Shown in pieces: positions 43,468 to 52,480 of a DNA stretch of 64,000 nucleotides; position 1 is the first letter of the stretch, and every line of letters starts with the position of its first letter. The stretch covers positions 87,306 to 151,305 of the forward strand of contig NZ_JAFRDR010000013.1 of assembly GCF_017377795.1 (NCBI RefSeq), written 5' to 3'. The position numbers and the translations under genes are program-made. This DNA comes from Williamsia soli. GTDB taxonomy: Bacteria; Actinomycetota; Actinomycetes; Mycobacteriales; Mycobacteriaceae. The notes under the pieces were generated by a model, which was given only the letters and a program-made list of their open reading frames with translations, had not been told where the DNA came from and ran no database searches.

Positions 43468-43971
43468 TCAGGCGGGAACCAGATCCGCCCGCCCGTACTC
43501 CGCGCACGTCAGCAGCTGCCCACTCCGGTACGTTTCGACTCGCTCCACGTGGGTGGGTGCCGCAGCGGCAGCCAGCGCGTGGGCCTTGAACGCGCGAGCC
43601 GCGTGGCTCAGCCGGTGCTGCACCACATCGATTCGCTGATCTATGTCGGTGGGGGTGTCGCCCCACAACGTCAACTCGGTCTCTCCCCGGTCGAGATTCT
43701 CCACGAATCCGTCGCGAATCCGGGTGTCGCGCTCGAAGAGGTCAGCGGCGACCGCGACGGCCTGGGGGTGGATTCCGCGCCCCTGCCATTCGAGTCCGGA
43801 TGCAAGATCAACCGTCTCGGCGCCGAGGATCTGCAGTGGGCGAAGGTTCGAGTAGTCCTCGAGCAGGACGACGACATCCCATCCGGCCATGACGCGGTCG
43901 AACAGCAGGCCGCCCGTGTGGCGCACCGCATCGAGCATCGACGACGCAACGATGACCAGGCGATATCTCAC
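43468..43971 (-). CDS. Uncharacterised protein, paralogue of the gene at 42756
   Basis: A 167-residue protein of unknown function sharing TGGLLFDRVMAGWDVVVL, RPLQILGAETVDLASGL, ETELTLWGD and AARAFKAHALAAAAAP with its neighbour. GTG 43971 overlaps the TetR stop (GTGA) and makes its N-terminus match the paralogue; an ATG at 44061 would overlap the regulator by 94 bp. The two genes look like a tandem duplication that is co-transcribed with the TetR gene. Confidence 0.75.
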   Translation of the reverse strand: MRYRLVIVASSMLDAVRHTGGLLFDRVMAGWDVVVLLEDYSNLRPLQILGAETVDLASGLEWQGRGIHPQAVAVAADLFERDTRIRDGFVENLDRGETELTLWGDTPTDIDQRIDVVQHRLSHAARAFKAHALAAAAAPTHVERVETYRSGQLLTCAEYGRADLVPA

Positions 43972-44573
43972 GAAGCCTTCGTCGGAGCGAAGTCCCTCGC
44001 CAGCGAATTGCTGTACTCCCTGAACACTTCGGTCAGTGGAATCGTTCGATCGAGCAGCCATGAGGTTTCCATCCCATTCAAAAAGGCGACGATTTCGACG
44101 GCCCGTAGGTCCGGGTCGAGGTCGGTTCGGTACCTGCCGTCCTGCTGACCGCGCCGGATACCGGCGGCGACGGTACTGATTGCTGCGCGGTGCCTGGAGA
44201 CCAGGCGGTCGTGCAGCGGTGCATCCGGTTCCAGGTTCTCGATCTGCAAGACCGCAAATGTGCCGATCAGTTCGGGCGAACGCTCGAACCTCTCGGCGAC
44301 TCCGACGATCTCCTCCAAGAGATCACCGGACCGGTTGGCATGCGACAAGTCGTCGGCGTCGCGCATCTCGAGTACGGCGTGTAGAAGCTGTGCCTTGGAC
44401 TCGAAATGATGGAGTAAACCGGCGGAGCTGACGCCGGCTTCCTTGGCGATCTGCGACAACGTCGTGTTTCGCCACCCGTTGCGTGCCAGCAACCGCTGAG
44501 CCACATCCAGGATCAGGCGTTTACGTTCCTCGCCTTTGACCAGAAGCGTCTCGTACGGCCGATCGCGCGCCAC
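43968..44573 (-). CDS. TetR-family transcriptional regulator
   Basis: A 201-residue regulator with a helix-turn-helix at about residues 38-57 (TLSQIAKEAGVSSAGLLHHF). GTG 44573 is preceded by AAGGAG. A long palindrome sits 16 bp upstream of the start and nothing else is transcribed away from it, so it probably controls its own operon, which includes the two uncharacterised paralogues. GLLHHF in the recognition region is seen in TetR proteins of catabolic loci. Confidence 0.9.
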   Translation of the reverse strand: MARDRPYETLLVKGEERKRLILDVAQRLLARNGWRNTTLSQIAKEAGVSSAGLLHHFESKAQLLHAVLEMRDADDLSHANRSGDLLEEIVGVAERFERSPELIGTFAVLQIENLEPDAPLHDRLVSRHRAAISTVAAGIRRGQQDGRYRTDLDPDLRAVEIVAFLNGMETSWLLDRTIPLTEVFREYSNSLARDFAPTKAS

Positions 44574-44588
44574 GTGTCTCCTTCACTC

Positions 44589-44618
44589 ACCAACCAACTG
44601 AGCACATAGTAGGTTGGT
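44589..44618. promoter_or_regulatory. 30-bp palindrome upstream of TetR gene (likely operator)
   Basis: ACCAACC-A-ACT on the left pairs with AGT-A-GGTTGGT on the right, ten matched positions in each arm with one mismatch column and an 8-bp centre. It sits just upstream of the GTG at 44573. The length and symmetry fit two TetR dimers or one extended site. Confidence 0.65.
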
Positions 44619-44665
44619 TTTGCAAATGTGACAACCGTCTCTTTAGCGATTGGGCGCGCCTTCGG

Positions 44666-45814
44666 TCACAACCCTAGCGATTTCGCGATGATCACCTTCA
44701 TGACTTCGCTCGTACCTGCATAGATGCGGGCAACACGGGCATCGGTGTAGAGCCGGGCGATGGGGTATTCGGCCATATAGCCGTAACCACCGAAGAGCTG
44801 AAGGCAGCGATCAACCACCCGGGCCTGGACCTCGGTGCAGAACAACTTCACCCGGGCGGCGTCCGAACCGGACAATTCGCCGTCGACCAGATCCAGCACC
44901 GCGCGGTCGATCATCGTCTGTCCGGCCTCGATCTCCGCCGACATCGCGGCGAGTTCGAACTTCGTGTTCTGGAACGAGGCGACGGGTTTTCCGAAGGCCT
45001 TTCGTTCCTTCACGTACTCGATCGTTGTCGTGACGGCCGCCCGGGCCTGGGCGATCGAACCAACCGCCACGGTCATCCGTTCCTGCGGCAGGTTGTTACC
45101 GAGGTAGCTGAAGGCCTGGCCTTCCTCACCGAGGAGGTTGGCTCTGGGGACTCGTACGTTGTCGAAGGACAACTCGACCGTGTCCTGGACCTTGCAGCCC
45201 ATCTTGTCGAGCACGCGGCCACGTTCGAATCCGGCCATGCCGTTCTCGACGACCAGCAGGGAGAGACCGGCGCGCCGGTTCTCAGGATCGGTTGACGTAC
45301 GCGCCACGACGATCACCAGGTCCGCGAGCAGGCCACCGGTGATGAAGGTCTTTGCGCCGTTGAGCACGTACTCGTCACCGTCGCGCACGGCGGTCGATGC
45401 CACCCCTGCGAGATCGGAACCGGTGCCGGGTTCGGTCATCGCGATGGCCGAGAGCAGGGTGCCATTCGCGAGTCCCGAGAACCAGCGCTCACGTTGTTCC
45501 TCATTGGCGTACTCGAGAAAGTACGGGAGGATCACGTCGAGCTGAGTACGGACGGTGGCCAGCGTGACGAGCGCGCGTGCCGCCTCCTCCTGCAGGATGA
45601 CGTTGTAGCGATAGTCGCGCAGGCCCGCGCCACCGAACTCCTCCGGGATGGCGATGCCGAGCAAGCCGAGCTCGCCGAGCTGGGCAAAGATCTCGCGGGG
45701 CATCTGACCGGCCTTCTCCCAGGCGGCGTATTCGGGAACGATCCGCTTCTCGATGAAGTCGCGGGCCAACTTGCGGAACGCCTCGTGGTCGGCGGTGAAC
45801 ACATCTCTACGCAT
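44666..45814 (-). CDS. Acyl-CoA dehydrogenase
   Basis: A 382-residue flavoprotein introducing a double bond next to the CoA thioester. It has MTEPGTGSDLAG, FITGG, CLQLFGGYGYMAEYP and ends IYAGTSEVMKVIIAKSLGL. The YxGT position is Ala, not Glu, so the base would have to lie elsewhere, as in isovaleryl-type enzymes. It is the last gene of the long leftward operon beginning at 56733. Confidence 0.92.
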   Translation of the reverse strand: MRRDVFTADHEAFRKLARDFIEKRIVPEYAAWEKAGQMPREIFAQLGELGLLGIAIPEEFGGAGLRDYRYNVILQEEAARALVTLATVRTQLDVILPYFLEYANEEQRERWFSGLANGTLLSAIAMTEPGTGSDLAGVASTAVRDGDEYVLNGAKTFITGGLLADLVIVVARTSTDPENRRAGLSLLVVENGMAGFERGRVLDKMGCKVQDTVELSFDNVRVPRANLLGEEGQAFSYLGNNLPQERMTVAVGSIAQARAAVTTTIEYVKERKAFGKPVASFQNTKFELAAMSAEIEAGQTMIDRAVLDLVDGELSGSDAARVKLFCTEVQARVVDRCLQLFGGYGYMAEYPIARLYTDARVARIYAGTSEVMKVIIAKSLGL

Positions 45815-45828
45815 GATCGTCGTCTCCT

Positions 45829-46977
45829 CTAGTGCGATGCCAGCTCGACGAGGGTGGCGTTGGCCGTACCGCCGCCCTCACACATCGTCTGTAGTCCGTA
45901 CCGAATATCGTTGTTACGCATGTGATTGATCATGCGAGTCATCAGGACTGCACCGGACCCACCTAGTGGGTGGCCGAGCGCGATCGCACCGCCGACCGGA
46001 TTGAGCAGTGCCGGATCGGCGCCGGTCTCGGCGAGCCATGCCATCGGGACCGGCGCAAACGCTTCGTTGACCTCGAAGACGCCGACCTCGGACAACGCCA
46101 CGCCTGCCTTGGCGAGCACCTTGTCGGTGGCCGGGATCGGGCCGGTGAGCATGAGGACCGGGTCGGAGCCGACGACGGCGCCGGCAACATAGCGGACCAA
46201 TGGAGTCAGCCCGAGATCTGCGGCCTTTTCCGGTGTGGTGATCAGGAGTGCCGCCGCACCGTCGGAGATCTGAGAAGAATTGCCGGCGTGGATGACGCCG
46301 TTCTCGTCGAACGCCGGCTTGAGCTTCGCGAGCTTCTCCGCCGTGGTCCCGCGCCGAATACCCTCGTCGGCACTGACCACTCCGTCTTCGGTGGTGACCG
46401 AGACGATTTCGGACTCGAACGCGCCCGCATCCTGAGCTGCCGCCGCACGCTCATGTGAAACCGAGGAGAACTCGTCGACGGCCGCGCGGTCGAAACCCCA
46501 CTTCTGGGCGATCTTCTCGGCGGAAATTCCCTGGTTGAACGCGAAACCCTCGTATCGTGCCAGCGCCCTCGGGCCGTACGGGGCACCGCTGGCACGGGCC
46601 GCACCCAGGGGCACTCGGCTCATGACCTCGACACCGCCGGCGACGACCACGTCCTGCTGGCCCGACATCACCGCCTGCACAGCGAAGTCGATGGCTTGCT
46701 GGCTCGATCCGCAGGCCCGGTTGATGGTGACACCAGGAATCGACTCGGGCCATCGTGCTGCCAGCACCGAGTACCGGCCGACATTGCTCGACTGATCGCC
46801 GACCTGCGAGACGCAGCCCCAGATCACGTCGTCGATGACCTGCGGGTCGATACCGGACCGGTGGGCGAGTGCTCCGAGCACGTGGGCGGAAAGATCGACC
46901 GGGTGCACGCCGGCCAAGCCGCCATTTCGCTTGCCCACCGGGGTACGAACAGCCTCGACGATCACTACTTCACGCAT
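45829..46977 (-). CDS. Acetyl-CoA acyltransferase (degradative thiolase)
   Basis: A 382-residue thiolase with all catalytic motifs: Cys in NRACGSSQQ, NEAFAPVP, GHPLGGSGA and the C-terminal CEGGG. It is of the FadA type that cleaves 3-ketoacyl-CoA to acetyl-CoA and a shortened acyl-CoA. It completes the beta-oxidation set of this operon. ATG 46977 has a GGAG site and overlaps the upstream crotonase gene by 8 bp. Confidence 0.93.
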   Translation of the reverse strand: MREVVIVEAVRTPVGKRNGGLAGVHPVDLSAHVLGALAHRSGIDPQVIDDVIWGCVSQVGDQSSNVGRYSVLAARWPESIPGVTINRACGSSQQAIDFAVQAVMSGQQDVVVAGGVEVMSRVPLGAARASGAPYGPRALARYEGFAFNQGISAEKIAQKWGFDRAAVDEFSSVSHERAAAAQDAGAFESEIVSVTTEDGVVSADEGIRRGTTAEKLAKLKPAFDENGVIHAGNSSQISDGAAALLITTPEKAADLGLTPLVRYVAGAVVGSDPVLMLTGPIPATDKVLAKAGVALSEVGVFEVNEAFAPVPMAWLAETGADPALLNPVGGAIALGHPLGGSGAVLMTRMINHMRNNDIRYGLQTMCEGGGTANATLVELASH

Positions 46978-47836
46978 CTTTTTCTCCAGTTTCGGTCTTG
47001 TTCGACGTTTGTGTGCCATTCGCGCCGGGCCGGGGCGCCGCCCACCGACCTGCGAATACCGGCGTCCGCTTCTCTGCAAATGCTGCGTAGGCTTCAGCCG
47101 CGTCAGCGGTCGCGAAGTTCACTGCTTGCGCTCGGGCCTCCCCCGCCAGCGCGTCATGCAGAGTGCCGCTCGCCCCCTCGTTCAACAGCGCCTTCGTCTG
47201 AGCGAGTGCGATCGGGGGTCCGGCCGCCAATCGCGCGGTCAGGTCCGTGACAAAGGCGTCGATCTCGGCTTCCTCGACCACCCAGGTCACCAGGCCCAGT
47301 GCCCGGGCCTCCTCGGCCCCGATGGTTTCCGCCAACATGGCCAGCCGCTTGGCTTGTTGAAGACCAACCAGTTTCGGCAGCAGCCACGATCCGCCGAGGT
47401 CCATCGAGAGCCCCCGCTTGACGAAGATCTGGGAAAACGTCGACGCCGTGGTCGCCACAACGAAATCACAGCCCAGAGCCAGGTTCCATCCGGCCCCGAC
47501 TGCGACTCCGGACACCTTCGCAATGGTCGGCATCGGCAGGTCATGGAGGAGTTCGGCCACCGCACTGAGGTTGCGCAACTTGTAGGTCGGATGCATCGGA
47601 TCTGGAGACGCGATGTCGGCGCCTGAGCAGAATGCCCCACCCGCGCCGGTCAGCACCAGGGCGCGTACGCCCTGATCACCACCGGCCGCGATCAGCGCCT
47701 CTCGCAACGCAATCCACAACGTGGTGTCGATGGCATTCTTGCGGTGCGGACGATTGAGGGTCAGGGTCCTGACACCGTCATCGTCGCTGACGAGCAAGGT
47801 CGATCTACCCCGCTCAGAAGCGAGATCAGCCTTCAT
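46970..47836 (-). CDS. Enoyl-CoA hydratase/isomerase-family protein
   Basis: A 288-residue crotonase-fold protein with FCSGADI and GVAVGAGWNLALGCDF. At the two hydratase glutamate positions it has FVKRGLSMDLGGSW and RLAMLAETIG, so the first Glu is absent and an Asp precedes GG, as in PaaG-like isomerases. It may shift a double bond rather than add water. ATG 47836 overlaps the CoA-transferase stop by 11 bp. Confidence 0.88.
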   Translation of the reverse strand: MKADLASERGRSTLLVSDDDGVRTLTLNRPHRKNAIDTTLWIALREALIAAGGDQGVRALVLTGAGGAFCSGADIASPDPMHPTYKLRNLSAVAELLHDLPMPTIAKVSGVAVGAGWNLALGCDFVVATTASTFSQIFVKRGLSMDLGGSWLLPKLVGLQQAKRLAMLAETIGAEEARALGLVTWVVEEAEIDAFVTDLTARLAAGPPIALAQTKALLNEGASGTLHDALAGEARAQAVNFATADAAEAYAAFAEKRTPVFAGRWAAPRPGANGTQTSNKTETGEKDA

Positions 47837-49067
47837 ACGCCTGACCCACCGCGCCCTGCGCCCGCAACGCCGCGAGTTCGGCGCGATCGACGCCGATCTC
47901 GGCCAGAACGGTGTCCGTATGCTCACCGAGTCCGGGGATCGAACCCATCGGCGGATCGAATCCGGAGATGATCGGCGGTGGCAGCAGCGCAGGTATCGGC
48001 CCGCCCGGGGTGTCGATCTCGCGCCAGCGATCTCGCTCCGACAGCTGCGGATGTGCGATCACCTCGCTGGGAAGGTTGTACCGTGCATTGCCGATCCCTG
48101 CTTCGTCGGCGATCTTCTGGATCTCGGCGAGGTCGTGTTGCCCGCACCAGGCACCGATCGCTTCTTCCAGCACATCCCGGTTCTGAACACGTCCGGTGTT
48201 CGTGGCGAAACGCTCGTCGTCCGCCAGATCCGGACGCTGCACGATCTCTCGGGCAAGCCGTTGCCATTCGCGGTCGTTCGTGGTGCCGAGCACCACGGTG
48301 TGGCCATCGCCGGTGCGGTACGAGCCGTAGGGTGCGACCGCAGGCGAACTCATGCCCAGCGGTTGCTGGTCGATACCCGAGTGCCGGGTGTAGTTGAGCT
48401 GATAGCCCATGACCTCGGCCGCTGTGTCGAAGAGACTCACGCTCACCGTCGGGGTGTGCTGTCCGTTCGCAGTGCGTGCATCTCGCGAATAAAGCAGCGC
48501 GATGATCGACAACGCCGCATACAAACCGGTGGACACATCTGCGACCGGCGGACCCGGTTTTGCGGGTTCCCCTGGAAAACCGGTGACGGCGCAGACGCCG
48601 GACTCGGCCTGCACCAGGAGGTCGTATGCGCGCTTGTGCGACAGCGGGCCGCCGGCGCCGTACCCGTCGATCTCCACTGCAACCAGGTGCGGATGTCGCT
48701 GCGCGAGTTCGTCTCCCGACAACCCCATCCGCGCGGTCGCGCCCGGGGTCAGGTTCGACACCAGTGCGTCGGCTTCGTCGAGCAGTCGGTGCAGCAGATC
48801 GATACCCGACTCCGACTTCAGATCGAGCGTCACCGATTCTTTGCCCCGGTTAGCCCAGACAAAATGCGCTGCCTGACCTTTCACCACGTCGTCGTAGTGA
48901 CGGGCGAAGTCGCCACCCTTCGGGTTCTCCACCTTGATCACCCGTGCGCCGAAGTCGGCGAGGGTCCGCGTACACATCGGAGCCGAAATGGCCTGTTCCA
49001 GCGTCACCACGGTGACACCCGCCAACGGTCCCGGCGCCGAGGATCCCGCTGAATCCTGGTCGACCAT
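47826..49067 (-). CDS. CaiB/BaiF-family (class III) CoA-transferase
   Basis: A 413-residue class III CoA-transferase with LEQAISAPMCTRTLADFGA, VIKVENPKGGDFAR, the catalytic Asp in AYDLLVQAESG and a GGGP-type C-terminal region. It probably activates the acid taken up by the adjacent transporter by moving CoA from another thioester. ATG 49067 shares one base with the upstream SDR stop (TGATG). Confidence 0.92.
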   Translation of the reverse strand: MVDQDSAGSSAPGPLAGVTVVTLEQAISAPMCTRTLADFGARVIKVENPKGGDFARHYDDVVKGQAAHFVWANRGKESVTLDLKSESGIDLLHRLLDEADALVSNLTPGATARMGLSGDELAQRHPHLVAVEIDGYGAGGPLSHKRAYDLLVQAESGVCAVTGFPGEPAKPGPPVADVSTGLYAALSIIALLYSRDARTANGQHTPTVSVSLFDTAAEVMGYQLNYTRHSGIDQQPLGMSSPAVAPYGSYRTGDGHTVVLGTTNDREWQRLAREIVQRPDLADDERFATNTGRVQNRDVLEEAIGAWCGQHDLAEIQKIADEAGIGNARYNLPSEVIAHPQLSERDRWREIDTPGGPIPALLPPPIISGFDPPMGSIPGLGEHTDTVLAEIGVDRAELAALRAQGAVGQAYEG

Positions 49068-49834
49068 CACATCACCATGCCACCATCGACAGGCAGCACC
49101 TGACCGGTGACGAAAGAGGATGCATCCGAGGCAAGGAAGACGAATGCGCCCGCGACCTCTTCCGGTTCTGCCCACCGGCGCAGCGGAATCCGGTTGAGCA
49201 TGGTTTCGGCGAACTTCTCGTTGGTCCGGATGGTCCTGGTCATCGGGGTGGCAGCGAGTGGCGCCAGCGCGTTGACGAGTATCTGCTTGCGCGCCAATTC
49301 TCGCGCAAGTGATTTGGTCAGTCCGATGATGCCGGCCTTCGCGGCCGAGTAGTTGACCTGACCCAGCGTTCCGGTGATACCGGCAGACGACGTCACGTTG
49401 ATGATGCGCCCTGTGCCGTCGGTGGCAAAGTACCGCAAGCCGGCCTGCGAGCAGTTGAACGCACCCTTGAGGTGGATATCCAGCATGCGCTGGAAGGACA
49501 CCTCAGTGGTGTCCTTGAACATCGCGGGAGCGGTGACGCCTGCATTGTTGACCAGGATGTGGAGCGAGCCACCGTTCAGCGCCGCCGCGCGGGCCACCGC
49601 CTCGTCGGCGGCGTCTCGGTCGGTCACGTCGAGTTCAAAGCTGTCGGCCTTACCGCCGGACTCGTTGATGCGCGCCGCCACCTTGGCTGCCGCATCGCCG
49701 TTGACGTCGGTGACCAGAACCCCGGCACCCGCGGCCGCGTACGCTTCGGCGACCGCTGAACCGATTCCGCCTGCGGCGCCGGTCACCAGGGCCGAACGCC
49801 CCGTCAGATCGAACAATCCCTGTCGTGCAGCCAT
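49067..49834 (-). CDS. Short-chain dehydrogenase/reductase (FabG-like)
   Basis: A 255-residue SDR with VTGAAGGIG, NNAGVT, NVTSSAG and YSAAK, ending GQVLPVDGG. In an operon with acyl-CoA dehydrogenases, crotonase and thiolase it is the natural candidate for the 3-hydroxyacyl-CoA dehydrogenase step. Its ATG shares a base with the stop of the upstream acyl-CoA dehydrogenase. Confidence 0.92.
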   Translation of the reverse strand: MAARQGLFDLTGRSALVTGAAGGIGSAVAEAYAAAGAGVLVTDVNGDAAAKVAARINESGGKADSFELDVTDRDAADEAVARAAALNGGSLHILVNNAGVTAPAMFKDTTEVSFQRMLDIHLKGAFNCSQAGLRYFATDGTGRIINVTSSAGITGTLGQVNYSAAKAGIIGLTKSLARELARKQILVNALAPLAATPMTRTIRTNEKFAETMLNRIPLRRWAEPEEVAGAFVFLASDASSFVTGQVLPVDGGMVM

Positions 49835-51012
49835 CAGTAGCTCCTCGGCATTCCCAAAGTGTGCGATCCCAGATAGTTCAAAATCATTTCCTGACTGATG
49901 GGTGCGATACGCATCAGTCGCGCCTCACGGAAGTAGCGGGCAACGTGGTACTCCTCTGAGTAGCCCATACCGCCGTGAGTCTGCACAGCGCGGTCCGCGG
50001 CGGCGAATCCTGCTTCCGCACACAGATACTTGGCGGTGTTCGCCTCGCGCCCGCAAGGCTTTCCGCTGTCGTAGAGCCAAGTGGCCTTGCGCAACACCAA
50101 CTCCGCTGCGTCCAGGTGGGCCAGCGCATCGGCCAATGGGAACTGGATACCCTGGTTCATGCCGATGGGGCGGTTGAACACGACGCGTTCGCCGCCGTAC
50201 TTGACCGCCTTGTCCAGAGCCACGCGTCCGATCCCGAGGGCCTCAGATGCGATCAGCATGCGTTCGGGATTCAGTCCGTCCAGGAGGTACTTGAACCCCT
50301 GGCCTTCTTCGCCGACCCGGTCTTCGATCGGGATCCGGAGATCATCGATGAAGAGTTCATTGGACGTGACGGCATTCCGCCCCATCTTGGGAATTGGTCG
50401 GATCGTCACCTTGCTGCGGTCGAGATCCGTGAGGAACAGCGTCATGCCGTCGGTCTTCTTCTCCACGTCCTCGTACTTCATCGTACGAGTCAACAGCAGG
50501 ATCTTCTCCGACTCCATAGCTTTCGAGATCCACACCTTGCGGCCGTTGACCACGTAGCTGTCACCGTCTCGCCGGGCGAACGTGGTGATGCGCGACGTAT
50601 CCAACCCAGCACCTGGTTCGGTGACGCCGAAGCACACGTGCAGGTCGCCGTTGACGATGCGGGGCAGCGTGCGTGCCTTGAGTTCGTCCGACCCGTGCAC
50701 CACCACCGGATGCATGCCGAAGATCGACAGGTGGATCGAACTGGCGGCATTCATCGCACCGCCTGAACGCGCCACCTCTTCCAGGAGCAGGGTCGCCTCG
50801 GTGATCCCGAGGCCATGGCCGCCGTACTCCTCCGGCATCGTCATGCCGAGCCAACCGCCATCGGCGATCGCTTTGTAGAATTCTTTCGGAAACTCGTGCG
50901 CGAGATCCTTTTCCATCCAATACTGGTCATCGAACCGGCTCGCGAGCTCGGCCACGGACTTGCGGATCAGTTCCTGATCCTCGGTCAATTCGAAATTCAT
51001 TCCGTCGGACAC
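49834..51012 (-). CDS. Acyl-CoA dehydrogenase with unusual C-terminus
   Basis: A 392-residue acyl-CoA dehydrogenase with GVTEPGAGLDTSR and QTHGGMGYSEEYHVARYFREARL. Where most members read IYxGTSEI it has MRIAPISQEMILNYLG, so the flavin/pantetheine contact region is altered. This variant occurs in some actinobacterial enzymes. The GTG at 51012 (MSDGMNFEL) was chosen, with AGGGATAGG upstream; ATG 51000 is possible. It follows the small gene at 51089 by 76 bp. Confidence 0.9.
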   Translation of the reverse strand: MSDGMNFELTEDQELIRKSVAELASRFDDQYWMEKDLAHEFPKEFYKAIADGGWLGMTMPEEYGGHGLGITEATLLLEEVARSGGAMNAASSIHLSIFGMHPVVVHGSDELKARTLPRIVNGDLHVCFGVTEPGAGLDTSRITTFARRDGDSYVVNGRKVWISKAMESEKILLLTRTMKYEDVEKKTDGMTLFLTDLDRSKVTIRPIPKMGRNAVTSNELFIDDLRIPIEDRVGEEGQGFKYLLDGLNPERMLIASEALGIGRVALDKAVKYGGERVVFNRPIGMNQGIQFPLADALAHLDAAELVLRKATWLYDSGKPCGREANTAKYLCAEAGFAAADRAVQTHGGMGYSEEYHVARYFREARLMRIAPISQEMILNYLGSHTLGMPRSY

Positions 51013-51088
51013 GGGCCTATCCCTCTCTATCGGGTCAAAACATGTGCGGGACAAGCCGGAGTGCAGAACAAAGCCAGCAGCCACCCAT

Positions 51089-51406
51089 TCAGTCCGAGGC
51101 AGGCAGCGGCTTGGCGTTCTTGATACTCAGCGCGGTCCCGTCGATGGTCAGTTGTCCGGTCCCCGGTGACGTGCAGAGGAGCTCGACAGTCTCGGCGGCA
51201 TCGGTGTATCTCTTGCCGAGAAGCGTTGTGGGAGTTCCACCGTCACCGGCGATCTTTTCTGCCGTAGCTGCCGGAACCATAGGTGCCCCGCCGCAGGCGA
51301 TCACCACATCGTGCTCGGCAGGCGCTTTGACGACCACCACCCGCGTCGCACATGTGGTGCTGGCCAACTGATCACCTGGGCGTAACGGCGTGCTTGGACT
51401 TGTCAT
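51089..51406 (-). CDS. Small uncharacterised protein between transporter and beta-oxidation genes
   Basis: A 105-residue protein I do not recognise. It has a Cys near the N-terminus (ASTTCATRVVVVKAP), a second in VIACGGAPM and a third in LLCTSPG, and the pattern of a small beta-rich domain. ATG 51406 has an AAAGG at good distance; ATG 51415 sits directly on that site. It overlaps the upstream membrane-protein gene by 35 bp. Membership in the operon suggests a role in uptake or CoA activation, without proof. Confidence 0.7.
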   Translation of the reverse strand: MTSPSTPLRPGDQLASTTCATRVVVVKAPAEHDVVIACGGAPMVPAATAEKIAGDGGTPTTLLGKRYTDAAETVELLCTSPGTGQLTIDGTALSIKNAKPLPASD

Positions 51407-51776
51407 GGTACTCATCCTTTTCTACCAGAGGAATGTCGTTGGGTGACAAACGATCAGCCAGGACGCTGAGATCGAAAGCCTGGCGTGCCAACCAGAATCG
51501 AAGAAAATTGGTCAGCGAGTATCGCAGGAATACAGCCGATCCTACGACAGCACTCGATATTCCGACCAACGCGATGATTATCGCATCGCGTTGAACGAGT
51601 GGGTTCGAGGTCCCGTGGGACATGAAGTAGGCAATGATGCCCAGCACGGGACCGAGTACGAGCAGTGCGATTCCGATCCGCAGCCATAGGACAGCCCGGC
51701 CCGAGGCGGGGTCCGGTATCTTCAGTTCGGCCAGCTCGCGGGTGAAGCGGTCTGCGCGGGATTCAGTGGTGGTCAT
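51372..51776 (-). CDS. Small membrane protein with two transmembrane segments
   Basis: A 134-residue protein with hydrophobic stretches at about 29-51 and 65-84 and a charged C-terminus (VEKDEYHDKSKH). No known domain is recognised. It overlaps the ABC ATPase gene by 4 bp and the following small gene by 35 bp, so it is likely made with the transporter. A role as an accessory transporter subunit is a guess. Confidence 0.8.
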   Translation of the reverse strand: MTTTESRADRFTRELAELKIPDPASGRAVLWLRIGIALLVLGPVLGIIAYFMSHGTSNPLVQRDAIIIALVGISSAVVGSAVFLRYSLTNFLRFWLARQAFDLSVLADRLSPNDIPLVEKDEYHDKSKHAVTPR

Positions 51777-52480
51777 GAGGAACTTCCTAGGTAGAGGGCT
51801 GCCAATTCGGTCTTGAACGCTTCGTCCGGTCGACCTTGATGCTCGACCCTGCCCCGAACGAGAACCGCTGCGTGGTCGGCTATGTCGAGAACTGCTGCCG
51901 CGAACTGCTCCACGACCAGCACAGCCACGCCCTGTCGAGCGATCTCGGCAACCTGGTCGTACAGCTCACCAACGATCAGCGGTGCCAATCCCATCGACAG
52001 TTCGTCGAGCAGCAGGACCGCGGGATCAGTGGCCAATCCGCGACTCAGGGCCAGCATCTGCTGCTCGCCCCCGGACAACGTCCCCGCAGTCTGAGACGCC
52101 CGCTTGCCCAGAATCGGGAATCGCGTGAACGCGATCTCTTCGATCTCCTCACGCGAACGACCGGTGAAGGTCATCATCAGAAGGTTCTCGCGGACAGACA
52201 AATTGGGGAACACGCCGCGTCCCTCGGGAATCAGGCAGACCCCGGATCGTGCCACATCGCCGAGGGACAACCCGGTGGCGTCGCGCCCCCCGAGGAACAG
52301 CCGCCCGGACTTGACCGGGTGCACACCCGCAGCGACCTTCAGCGTCGTCGTCTTGCCCGCGCCATTCGGCCCGAGTAGCGCCACGACCTGCCCGGCGGCC
52401 ACGCTGAGATCGATCCCGTGGAGGACGGTGATCGCGTCGTACGCCGCACGGACGTCTTTCAGTTCGAGAAGGGGACTCAT
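51773..52480 (-). CDS. Liv-type ABC transporter ATPase (LivF-like)
   Basis: A 235-residue ATP-binding subunit with Walker A GPNGAGKT (37-44), signature LSGGEQQMLALSRGL and Walker B LLLDELSMGLAP. LivF-type proteins energise uptake of amino acids, and in actinobacteria also of aromatic or other carboxylic acids. It overlaps the LivG-like gene by 4 bp. Confidence 0.93.
   Translation of the reverse strand: MSPLLELKDVRAAYDAITVLHGIDLSVAAGQVVALLGPNGAGKTTTLKVAAGVHPVKSGRLFLGGRDATGLSLGDVARSGVCLIPEGRGVFPNLSVRENLLMMTFTGRSREEIEEIAFTRFPILGKRASQTAGTLSGGEQQMLALSRGLATDPAVLLLDELSMGLAPLIVGELYDQVAEIARQGVAVLVVEQFAAAVLDIADHAAVLVRGRVEHQGRPDEAFKTELAALYLGSSS

Noticed and set aside
47721..49052. Plus-strand open frame opposite the CoA-transferase
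   Set aside because: Shadow of the CaiB-type gene, no recognisable product.
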